Positions 45,411-54,467 of a stretch of 64,000 bases of DNA are shown here, piece by piece. Below the pieces are notes generated by a model that worked only from the letters and a program-made list of their open reading frames with translations, searched no databases and had not been told where the DNA came from. The first letter of the stretch is position 1, and the number at the start of each line of letters is the position of its first letter. The DNA comes from Chromobacterium sp. ATCC 53434 (lineage in GTDB: Bacteria > Pseudomonadota > Gammaproteobacteria > Burkholderiales > Chromobacteriaceae), in the NCBI RefSeq assembly GCF_002848345.1, contig NZ_CP025429.1:558001-622000 (forward strand), written 5' to 3'. Position numbers and translations under genes: made by a program.

Positions 45411-45438
45411 TTGTATTGCCGTTTCAGTCGGATATAAT
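45411..45438 (+). promoter_or_regulatory. promoter of the fmdB-DUF502-aspS operon
   Basis: TATAAT (45433-45438) with TTGTAT (45411-45416) 16 bp upstream; an untranslated leader of about 135 bp follows. Confidence 0.6.
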
Positions 45439-45577
45439 GAGGGGTTTGCGAGTCCGGCCACTTGAGTTTGAAACCTGGCGGCCGCATCTGTACAGTCAAG
45501 ATTGCACGGCGCCGTTTGCGCGTGGTGCAGTGCAGCACGTATTATGCCATCGTGGTCAATTGGCGGGAAATAAAGCT

Positions 45578-45844
45578 ATGCCGATCTATGAATATCGTTG
45601 CGGCGCCTGCGGCGTCGCCAAGGAACATCTGCAGAAACTGAGCGACGCTCCGGTGGCCGCCTGTCCGGAGTGCGGCAGCGCCGACTACCGCAAGCAGCTG
45701 TCCGCCGCCGGCTTCCAGTTGAAGGGCTCGGGCTGGTACGCGACCGACTTCAAGGGCGGCGCGTCCTCGTCGTCTTCGTCCTCGTCGGGCGACTCCGCTT
45801 CTTCCGGCGGCCATAGCTGCGGCACCGGCTGCGGTTGCAACTGA
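45578..45844 (+). CDS. FmdB-family zinc-ribbon protein
   Basis: An 88-residue protein with an N-terminal zinc ribbon (MPIYEYRCGACGVAKEHLQK with a second CPECG pair, residues 1-45) and a serine-rich tail (eight Ser in a row) ending in CGTGCGCN. The FmdB family was once linked to formamidase regulation but its role is unknown. It overlaps the next gene by TGATG. It is commonly found upstream of aspS in betaproteobacteria, as here. Confidence 0.9.
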   Translation: MPIYEYRCGACGVAKEHLQKLSDAPVAACPECGSADYRKQLSAAGFQLKGSGWYATDFKGGASSSSSSSSGDSASSGGHSCGTGCGCN

Positions 45845-46521
45845 TGTCGGTTTCCCCGCAGATCAAGATGACCTTGAAGGGCTATTTGATTGCCGGCCTG
45901 CTGATCTGGCTGCCGCTGGCCATCACCCTGTGGGTGCTGAACCTGATCATCGGCTCGCTGGACCAGACGCTGACGCTGCTGCCGCGCGAGCTGCGTCCGG
46001 AGGCGCTGTTCGGCGTGCACATCCCCGGCCTCGGCGTGGTGTTCGCCGTGCTGGTGGTGATGGGCACCGGCATGCTGGCCGCCAATGTGCTGGGCCGGCG
46101 GCTGGTGGAGTTCTGGCACGGCCTGCTGTCGCGCACGCCGGTGGTCAATTCCATCTACAACAGCGTCAAGCAGGTCAGCGACACCTTGCTGTCCGATTCC
46201 GGCAACGCGTTCAAGAACGCGCTCTTGGTGCGCTGGCCGCACCAGAACGCCTGGACCGTCGCCTTCCAGACCGGCACGCCGGCGCAGGACATCCAGCGCC
46301 ACGCCGAGGACGGCGAGGAACTGGTCAGCGTCTACGTGCCGACGACGCCGAACCCGACCTCGGGCTACTTCATCGTGGTGCCGCGCAGCGACACCCGCCC
46401 ACTGAACATGAGCGTGGATGAAGCGCTCAAGTACGTCATCTCGATGGGGGTGGTGGTGCCCAATCCGCCGCCGGAGGCGCAACGCCCGCGCCTCAATGAC
46501 GAACATAATCGGCAGGGCTAG
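45844..46521 (+). CDS. DUF502 membrane protein
   Basis: A 225-residue protein with two membrane segments ([20 protein letters not shown] and [20 protein letters not shown]) and a conserved loop ([20 protein letters not shown]) followed by a soluble C-terminal domain ending in [13 protein letters not shown]. This matches the DUF502 family, function unknown. It is translationally coupled to the FmdB-type gene and precedes aspS by 76 bp. Confidence 0.9.
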   Translation: MSVSPQIKMTLKGYLIAGLLIWLPLAITLWVLNLIIGSLDQTLTLLPRELRPEALFGVHIPGLGVVFAVLVVMGTGMLAANVLGRRLVEFWHGLLSRTPVVNSIYNSVKQVSDTLLSDSGNAFKNALLVRWPHQNAWTVAFQTGTPAQDIQRHAEDGEELVSVYVPTTPNPTSGYFIVVPRSDTRPLNMSVDEALKYVISMGVVVPNPPPEAQRPRLNDEHNRQG

Positions 46522-46597
46522 ACCGCCACCCTGTCTAGCCCCTAAACGCCTACTCCCGATCCGGGAGCTTCACGAATTCAATAAAAAGGTTTACCTA

Positions 46598-48391
<1,794 letters not shown>

Positions 48392-48413
48392 TCGTTGTGG
48401 ATCGCCTGAAAGA

Positions 48414-48441
48414 AACGGACAGCTCGCTGTCCGTTTTTTTT
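48414..48441 (+). terminator. aspS terminator
   Basis: AACGGACAG pairs with CTGTCCGTT around a 4-base loop and runs into eight T. Confidence 0.9.
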
Positions 48442-48684
48442 GCGCGGATGTCGCTGGCGGCGCATCCGCTTGAAACTTCGGCGTTTCATCCCCATCTTCA
48501 TCGGCAGTCCCCGCTTGACCGGGGCGGGTCCCGGGCTTCGCTATTGCAAAACTTTATCGCAACGATATCGATTTACAATTTGCCGGGTCCGGACGCAGTG
48601 CTTTATAAAGCTCCGCAATCCACGGCGTTTTCCGATGCCCGATCAGGGAAGCGTTGTCATATCAAGACCTTTAAGGAGATCCAA

Positions 48685-49299
48685 ATGGCCGTACTCGTTG
48701 GCAAGCAAGCCCCGTTCTTCGCTGGTGAAAAGACTTTCTCCGCCGTGCTGGGCAATGGCGAGATCGTAGACAACTACTCCTTCAAGCAAGCCACTGCCGG
48801 CAAGTACGCCGTGGTGTTCTTCTACCCGCTGGACTTCACCTTCGTCTGCCCGTCCGAACTGATCGCTTTCGACCACCGTCTGGAAGAGTTCAAGAAGCGC
48901 AACGTTGAAGTGATCGGCGTGTCGATCGACAGCCAGTTCTCCCACGCTGCATGGCGCAACACCCCGGTGGACAAGGGCGGCATCGGCCAAGTCGGCTACA
49001 CCCTGGTCGCCGACATTCAGCACGAACTGTGCAAGTCCTACGACGTCGAAGCCGACGGCGGCGTCGCTTTCCGCGGCTCCTTCCTGATCGACCGTTCCGG
49101 CGTGGTGCAGCACCAGGTTGTCAACAACCTGCCGCTGGGCCGCAACATCGACGAAATGATCCGCATGGTCGACGCGCTGCAGTTCACCGAAGAGCACGGT
49201 GAAGTGTGCCCGGCCGGCTGGAACAAGGGCAAGAAGGGCATGAAGCCGTCCGCCGAAGGCGTGGCTTCCTACCTGTCCGAGAACGCCCAGCAGCTGTAA
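48685..49299 (+). CDS. ahpC: 2-Cys peroxiredoxin AhpC
   Basis: A 204-residue typical 2-Cys peroxiredoxin. The peroxidatic Cys is in FFYPLDFTFVCPSELIAFDH and the resolving Cys in HGEVCPAGW. It reduces hydrogen peroxide and organic peroxides. No ahpF reductase lies next to it, so electrons must come from elsewhere (thioredoxin or a distant AhpF). AAGGAGATCCAA before the ATG is a strong ribosome-binding site. The 290-bp upstream gap holds AT-rich sequence with a CGATATCG palindrome near 48562; an OxyR site was not confirmed. Confidence 0.94.
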   Translation: MAVLVGKQAPFFAGEKTFSAVLGNGEIVDNYSFKQATAGKYAVVFFYPLDFTFVCPSELIAFDHRLEEFKKRNVEVIGVSIDSQFSHAAWRNTPVDKGGIGQVGYTLVADIQHELCKSYDVEADGGVAFRGSFLIDRSGVVQHQVVNNLPLGRNIDEMIRMVDALQFTEEHGEVCPAGWNKGKKGMKPSAEGVASYLSENAQQL

Positions 49300-49326
49300 T
49301 CCGCCCGCGCGGATCGCCGCTGTAAG

Positions 49327-49362
49327 CACCCCGCCCGCTTCGCGCCGGCGGGGTGTTGTTTT
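49327..49362 (+). terminator. ahpC terminator
   Basis: CACCCCGCC pairs with GGCGGGGTG around 11 bases, followed by TTGTTTT. Confidence 0.8.
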
Positions 49363-49416
49363 ATCTGCCGCGCCCTATAAAGAACAGACGGTTAAGCCAG
49401 GCGTAAGGGGTGGGGG

Positions 49417-50619
49417 GTGCATACGAGTAGATGGTGGATGGTGGAGCGGGAGTCCCGGCTGCTGGTGATGCGGGCCACCGGCGAATGCCTGCCCTATGCC
49501 TTTCCCGGCGTGCTGGTGCTGATGATATTGCAATGGGGCCATGCGCCGTCGGCGGGGCTGTTGTGCTGGGGGCTGCTGATCTACCTGCTGTTGGCGCTGG
49601 AGTCCCTGATCACCCTGCTGGCCCGCCGCTGCGGCGATGACGACGATGGCCGCATCGACATCCTGTATCGCGCCTTCGTGCTCTGCTTGCTGGCGACGGG
49701 TCTGGGCTGGGGCAGTTCGGCCTGGCTGATGATGCGCGACGGCGATCTCACCTACGCTCTGGTGCTGATGTTGTGGATGCTGGCGATCAGCTCCGTGCAG
49801 GGGGCCTTGCTGGTCGGGCGGCGCGGCCTGTTCTACCTGTTCGAGGGCGTGCTGTGGCTGTTGCTGCTGTCGCGGCTGTTCGCGTCCAGCGACAGCCTGC
49901 TGCACTGGGTCGGCGGATCGACGCTGCTGTTCATCGGCGTGCTCACCCAATATACCGCCAAGCTGCATCGCTTTCTGGCGGAGTCGATCAAGGGCCGCGT
50001 CGACAAGCAGCTGTTGTCGCGGCGGCTGAGCGAGGAAAGCGCCAAGCTGGACGACTGGAACGCTCAGCTGGAAACGCAGAACGCCGAGTTGGACGCCACC
50101 TTGTTGAGGATACGGGAGCTGGCGGTGCGCGATCCGCTGACCGGCGTGTTCAATATGCGGGCGCTGATGTCGGAGCTGGAAGGCTTGCGGCAGCGCGCCG
50201 AGCAGCAGGGCGCGCCGTTCGCCCTGTCCATCATCGACCTCGATTATTTCAAGCGCATCAACGATCAATGCGGCCATCCGACCGGCGACGAGGTGTTGCA
50301 GCAGCTGTGCCGGATAATCGATGCGACGCTGAGGCCGGGCGAGGTGTTCGGCCGCTACGGCGGCGAGGAGTTTCTGCTGGTGGCGTCGGACTGCAGCGGA
50401 CGCGAGCATTTCCAGCGGATGAACACGCTGTGCGCCGCGATCGCCGGTTTCGACTGGACGCCGGTGACCGGTTCGCTGCCGGTGACGATATCCTGCGGCG
50501 TGGCCAGCTGGCGCCCGGGCACCGATCTGAAGCTGATATTGCAGCGGGCGGACCAGGCGCTGTATCAGGCCAAGGCGCAGGGGCGCAACCGGGTATGCCC
50601 GGAAACGGAGGCGGCATGA
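49417..50619 (+). CDS. membrane diguanylate cyclase 1
   Basis: A 400-residue protein with an N-terminal membrane region of about six helices (residues 20-170, GVLVLMILQWGHAPSAGLLC, LLALESLITLLARRC), a coiled-coil linker (about 190-220) and a C-terminal GGDEF domain with the active motif GRYGGEEFLL. It should make cyclic-di-GMP. Five residues before the motif the I-site position reads RPGE instead of RxxD, so product inhibition may be weakened. It starts at GTG 49417 (or ATG 49438) and overlaps the next cyclase by ATGA. Confidence 0.88.
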   Translation: MHTSRWWMVERESRLLVMRATGECLPYAFPGVLVLMILQWGHAPSAGLLCWGLLIYLLLALESLITLLARRCGDDDDGRIDILYRAFVLCLLATGLGWGSSAWLMMRDGDLTYALVLMLWMLAISSVQGALLVGRRGLFYLFEGVLWLLLLSRLFASSDSLLHWVGGSTLLFIGVLTQYTAKLHRFLAESIKGRVDKQLLSRRLSEESAKLDDWNAQLETQNAELDATLLRIRELAVRDPLTGVFNMRALMSELEGLRQRAEQQGAPFALSIIDLDYFKRINDQCGHPTGDEVLQQLCRIIDATLRPGEVFGRYGGEEFLLVASDCSGREHFQRMNTLCAAIAGFDWTPVTGSLPVTISCGVASWRPGTDLKLILQRADQALYQAKAQGRNRVCPETEAA

Positions 50620-51830
50620 GCTGGCTGGCGCGCGAACCCATCGTCTTCGGCCGCCAGGAAGCCGAGCTGGCGCGGGAGACGGTGGCGATGCTGAGGCAGT
50701 CGGTCAGGGACGCCTTCATCGTCATTCCCTTTTTCGCGTATCTGATGTATCCGCATGTGCCGTGGCAGCGCGGCCTGGTCTGGACCTTGTGCTTCCTGGC
50801 CGAGGAGTTGTGGCTGGGCAGACTGTGCGCGCGTTTCGGCCGCGAGGTGCTGCCGGTGATGGAGACCTGGGGCCGCTATCTGGAAGTGCGCGACATTCTG
50901 CTGGCGAGCAGCATGGCGTGGCCGACCATCATGTGGCTGATGCTGCCGGATCAGGAGGGACCGTACCGCATGGTGGTCCTGCTGTGGTTGGTGGGCGCGT
51001 TCGCGCTGGCCTGTTTGCTGCTGGCGCCGTGCCAGGACCTGTTGCGCGGCTATATCGTCGGTTACTGGGCCTATCCCTTGTACCGGCTGTACCACGAGGG
51101 TGGCAACCTGTACCTGGCCATTCTGATCGGCAGCGTCATCTATATGCTGGTGCAGTGGGAGTTCCTGCAGAACTTCCACCGTCAGTTGCAGGATACCGCC
51201 GAGCTCAGCGAGCGCAACGAGGGCATGCTGGCCTCGGTTAAGGCCTTGCATCGCGAGAGCATGGCCAAGAAAACCTTGCTCGAGCAAAAGCAGCGGCAGC
51301 TGCAAAGCGCGCTGGGGCAAATGAAGAAGCTGGCGGAAAGCGACTCGCTGACCGGTTGCTACAATCAGCGCGCGCTGCGCGAGCGGCTGGACCGCTGCGC
51401 GGAGGATAGTCTAGCCAGCGGACGCGGCTGGGCGCTGGCCATGCTGGACCTGGACCACTTCAAGAAGGTGAACGACACTTTCGGCCATCAGGTCGGGGAC
51501 AGCCTGCTGTGCCAGACGGCGCGGCTGATCGAGAGCCGCCTGCCGGACGGTGCCGTGTTGGCGCGTTACGGCGGCGAGGAGTTCGCGGTGTTGCTGCCGG
51601 AGCGGGACGGCTTCGAATTGCTGAGCCTGATGGAGGAGATCCGGGCCTTGCTCGACGCCTCCCGCCTGGAGGGCCTGTCGGAGGGGTGGGTGCAGACCAT
51701 GTCGGTCGGCGTGGCCGGCTGCCTGCCGGGCGATCCGGTGCGGCAATGCCTGAAACGCGCCGACGTGGCCCTGTACCAGGCCAAGGAGGGCGGCCGCAAC
51801 CGGGTCTGTCTGGCCGCCGACGAAGGCTAG
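50616..51830 (+). CDS. membrane diguanylate cyclase 2
   Basis: A 404-residue companion of the upstream gene with the same plan: about six membrane helices (residues 30-180, FIVIPFFAYLMYPHVPWQRG, VIYMLVQWEFL), a long coiled coil (about 185-245) and a GGDEF domain (ARYGGEEFAVLL). The inhibitory RxxD is not at the expected spacing (PDGA occupies it). The membrane part resembles that of the first cyclase, so the pair probably arose by tandem duplication. Its stop overlaps the convergent MFS gene stop within CTAG. Confidence 0.88.
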   Translation: MSWLAREPIVFGRQEAELARETVAMLRQSVRDAFIVIPFFAYLMYPHVPWQRGLVWTLCFLAEELWLGRLCARFGREVLPVMETWGRYLEVRDILLASSMAWPTIMWLMLPDQEGPYRMVVLLWLVGAFALACLLLAPCQDLLRGYIVGYWAYPLYRLYHEGGNLYLAILIGSVIYMLVQWEFLQNFHRQLQDTAELSERNEGMLASVKALHRESMAKKTLLEQKQRQLQSALGQMKKLAESDSLTGCYNQRALRERLDRCAEDSLASGRGWALAMLDLDHFKKVNDTFGHQVGDSLLCQTARLIESRLPDGAVLARYGGEEFAVLLPERDGFELLSLMEEIRALLDASRLEGLSEGWVQTMSVGVAGCLPGDPVRQCLKRADVALYQAKEGGRNRVCLAADEG

Positions 51831-53056
51831 CGCGCCGGCTGCGTCGGCGTCAGCATGGTCTTCAAGGCGCCGTGCTGAATGGCCACGGCCAAGCAGGCGG
51901 CCAGCGCGCACAGCCACCACAGCGCCGCGCCGCCCAGGCGGCCGTACAGCGCGGTGCCCAGCGCCGGCGCCACCAGCGTGCGGCCGTTCCAGGCGGCGTT
52001 GTACAGGCCCAGATAGCTGCCGCGCAGCCGGCCTTCCGAACGGTGCATCACCAGCTGGGCGTAGCAGGGCGACAGTAGCAGCTCGCCCAGGGTCAGCGTC
52101 GCCATCATCAGCACCGCCGACGGGATGCCATATCCTGTGTTCAGCCACAAGAAGGAACAGCCGGTCAGCAACGCGCCCAGCTGCGTGCTGCGCGCCAGGC
52201 CCCAGCGCAGGATGCGGCGGCTGACCGGTATCTGCAGCGCGACCACCATCAGGCCGTTCAGCGTGAACAGATAGCCGATCCATTGCGGCCCCAGTTGGTA
52301 GCGCTCGCGCAGGAACAGCGCCAGCGTCACGTACATCTGGTCGAAGGCCAGGGTGACCAGGATCAAGGCGGCGATGCTGCGCAGAAAACTGAGGTCGCGC
52401 CAGGGGCCGGCCAGCGAGCCGTCGTCGCCGGACCGGCGTCGCTGCGGCCGGGTGTCCTCCAGTCGCCGGCTGTAGGACCAGGCCATCCAGGCCGCGCCCA
52501 GCAGCGTGCCGGCGGCGTTGGCGGCGTAGATCCACTGGTAGCCGTAGACGGCGAGGAAGCCGCTGGTGACGCCGGCGATGGCCACGCCCAGGTTGAACGC
52601 CACCCGCATCATGCCCTGGGCCACCGGCCGCTGCCGCGCGGTGCAGGGTTCCAGCGCCAGCCGCTGGTTGATCGGCCGGAAGCCGCCGTCGGCGATGCCG
52701 GACAGCACCAGCAACGGCATGAACAGCGCGACCGGCAGCCGCAGCGCCAGCAGCAGCATGCACAGGCCGGACAGCGACAACGCCGCCACCGCCAGCGCGC
52801 GGCTGTCGAAACGGTCGCTGAGGCTGCCGCCCTTCAGCGAGCCGGCCAGCATGCCGGCGCCGTAGAAAGCCATCAGCATGCCGATCTGCTGGTAAGGCAG
52901 ATGGTAGCTCTCGCGCAGGTATAGCGGCAGGAACAGCTTCGAGATGCCGCCGACATTGTTGATGAAGCTGCACAGCACCTGGATGTAGACGCTGGGTGGC
53001 AGTCCGCGATAGGGATGGGACAGGCGCCGGAACAGGGGGGCGAGGTTTGCTGACAT
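51827..53056 (-). CDS. MFS transporter
   Basis: A 409-residue transporter with 12 hydrophobic segments and the MFS loop GGSLSDRFDSRAL between helices 2 and 3. The N-terminal part (YIQVLCSFINNVGGISKLFL) and the C-terminal symmetry (GRLRGSYLGLYNAAWNGRTL) are typical of drug- or metabolite-efflux members. Substrate is unknown. It is convergent with the cyclase pair and ends before the tesA region. AAACCTCG upstream gives no strong ribosome-binding site for ATG 53056. Confidence 0.8.
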   Translation of the reverse strand: MSANLAPLFRRLSHPYRGLPPSVYIQVLCSFINNVGGISKLFLPLYLRESYHLPYQQIGMLMAFYGAGMLAGSLKGGSLSDRFDSRALAVAALSLSGLCMLLLALRLPVALFMPLLVLSGIADGGFRPINQRLALEPCTARQRPVAQGMMRVAFNLGVAIAGVTSGFLAVYGYQWIYAANAAGTLLGAAWMAWSYSRRLEDTRPQRRRSGDDGSLAGPWRDLSFLRSIAALILVTLAFDQMYVTLALFLRERYQLGPQWIGYLFTLNGLMVVALQIPVSRRILRWGLARSTQLGALLTGCSFLWLNTGYGIPSAVLMMATLTLGELLLSPCYAQLVMHRSEGRLRGSYLGLYNAAWNGRTLVAPALGTALYGRLGGAALWWLCALAACLAVAIQHGALKTMLTPTQPAR

Positions 53057-53173
53057 GGCTGAATGGACAGTGCGGCGTTCCGGCGGCGCTGCGCTCGGAC
53101 GCCGATGGCGGTATGATTATGCGACCGGGGTATTCTTCTATCCCGCACCCGATGCGTCAAATAAATTGTTCGA

Positions 53174-53770
53174 TTATTTCACTGGCAGTTTCGCCTTGAC
53201 CGTGCGCATCATGGTGTCCTGCTTCTCGGCGCGCGGATGCAGCCCGTCGGGCTGGAAGGCCGACAGGTCGCCGGCGAAGCCCTGCACCAGCAGCGGCACG
53301 TAGGGCAGGCGGTTGGCGCGGGCGAGATCGTCGTAGACGGCGCGGAACTCGGCGCCGTAACGGGGGCCATAGTTGGGTGGCAGCGCCATGCCCACCAGCA
53401 GCACCGTGATCCGGCGCGCGCGGGCCAGGTCGACCATGTGCTGCAGGTTGCGGCGCATTTCGACCATCGGCAGGCCGCGCAGGCCGTCGTTGGCGCCCAG
53501 TTCCAGCACCAGCACGTCGGGCTTGTGGCGGGCCAGCGCGTCGGGCAGCCGCGCGAGGCCGCCGGCGCTGGTCTCGCCGGACTGGCTGGCGTTGACCACG
53601 CGGTGGCGCGGCGCCAGATCGCGCGCGAGCAGCGCCACCCAGCCCTGGTTCGGCGCCAGGCCGTAGCCGGCCGACAGGCTGTCGCCGAACACCAGGATGG
53701 TGGCGGCGCAGGCGGGCAGCTGCCACAGCAGCAACAAGGGGACGAGCATTTTGCAGACGATAGAGCGCAT
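53174..53770 (-). CDS. tesA: arylesterase/acyl-CoA thioesterase I (TesA)
   Basis: A 198-residue SGNH hydrolase exported to the periplasm (signal peptide MLVPLLLLWQLPACA). Block I FGDSLSAGYGL has the nucleophile Ser, block III is GANDGLRGLP, and block V PDGLHP completes the triad. It is a broad esterase, thioesterase and lysophospholipase in E. coli. Its start codon at 53770 overlaps the divergent ybbA start (CATG), matching the tesA-ybbA neighbourhood of E. coli. Confidence 0.93.
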   Translation of the reverse strand: MRSIVCKMLVPLLLLWQLPACAATILVFGDSLSAGYGLAPNQGWVALLARDLAPRHRVVNASQSGETSAGGLARLPDALARHKPDVLVLELGANDGLRGLPMVEMRRNLQHMVDLARARRITVLLVGMALPPNYGPRYGAEFRAVYDDLARANRLPYVPLLVQGFAGDLSAFQPDGLHPRAEKQDTMMRTVKAKLPVK

Positions 53771-54467
53771 GAACGATCCAGTGAAGAAGGCGGCGGTGCT
53801 GGCCGCCAGCGAGTTGGCGAAACAAGTCCATTTCCGCGGCGATGTGCTGCACATTCTGCGCAGCGCCTCGCTGACGCTATATCCCGGCGAAAGCGTCGCC
53901 ATCGTCGGGACTTCCGGTTCGGGCAAGTCGACGCTGCTGTCGCTGCTGGCCGGCCTCGACCATCCCAGCGACGGCGAGGTGGCGTTGTTCGGCAAGCCGC
54001 TGTCGCGGCTCAGCGAGGACGCGCGCGCGCTGTTGCGGCGGGACCGCGTCGGCTTCGTGTTCCAGAATTTCCAGCTGCTGCCGCAATTGACCGCGCTGGA
54101 AAACGTCATGCTGCCATTGGAGCTGGCCGGGCGCAACGATGCGCGCGAGGCGGCGGAGCAGATGCTGGCGCGCGTCGGCCTGGCCGCGCGTCTCGGCCAT
54201 TATCCGCGCCACCTGTCAGGCGGCGAACAGCAGCGGGTGGCGCTGGCGCGCGCCTTCGTCATCCATCCGGGATTGTTGTTCGCCGACGAACCCACCGGCA
54301 ATCTCGACCCGCACACCGGCCGGCAGATCATAGATCTGCTGTTCCAACTGAACGCAGAGCAGCGCACGGCCCTGGTGCTGGTTACCCACGACAATGAACT
54401 GGCCAGCCGCTGCGACGCCATCTACCGACTGGTCGACGGCAAGCTGAACGGAGCGCGCGCCGGATGA
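53769..54467 (+). CDS. ybbA: ABC transporter ATPase YbbA
   Basis: A 232-residue LolD/MacB-type ATPase: Walker A GTSGSGKST (about residue 48), Q-loop VFQNFQLLP, signature HLSGGEQQRVALARA, Walker B LLFADEPT and an H-loop (VTHDNE). It pairs with the permease directly downstream (ATGA overlap). The start shares bases with the divergent tesA start. The YbbA-YbbP complex is thought to act on lipids or envelope proteins, but its substrate is not established. Confidence 0.93.
   Translation: MNDPVKKAAVLAASELAKQVHFRGDVLHILRSASLTLYPGESVAIVGTSGSGKSTLLSLLAGLDHPSDGEVALFGKPLSRLSEDARALLRRDRVGFVFQNFQLLPQLTALENVMLPLELAGRNDAREAAEQMLARVGLAARLGHYPRHLSGGEQQRVALARAFVIHPGLLFADEPTGNLDPHTGRQIIDLLFQLNAEQRTALVLVTHDNELASRCDAIYRLVDGKLNGARAG

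Noticed and set aside
48543..48684. OxyR operator upstream of ahpC
   Set aside because: The ATCG/CGAT dyads do not match the spaced ATAG/CTAT pattern well enough to call.
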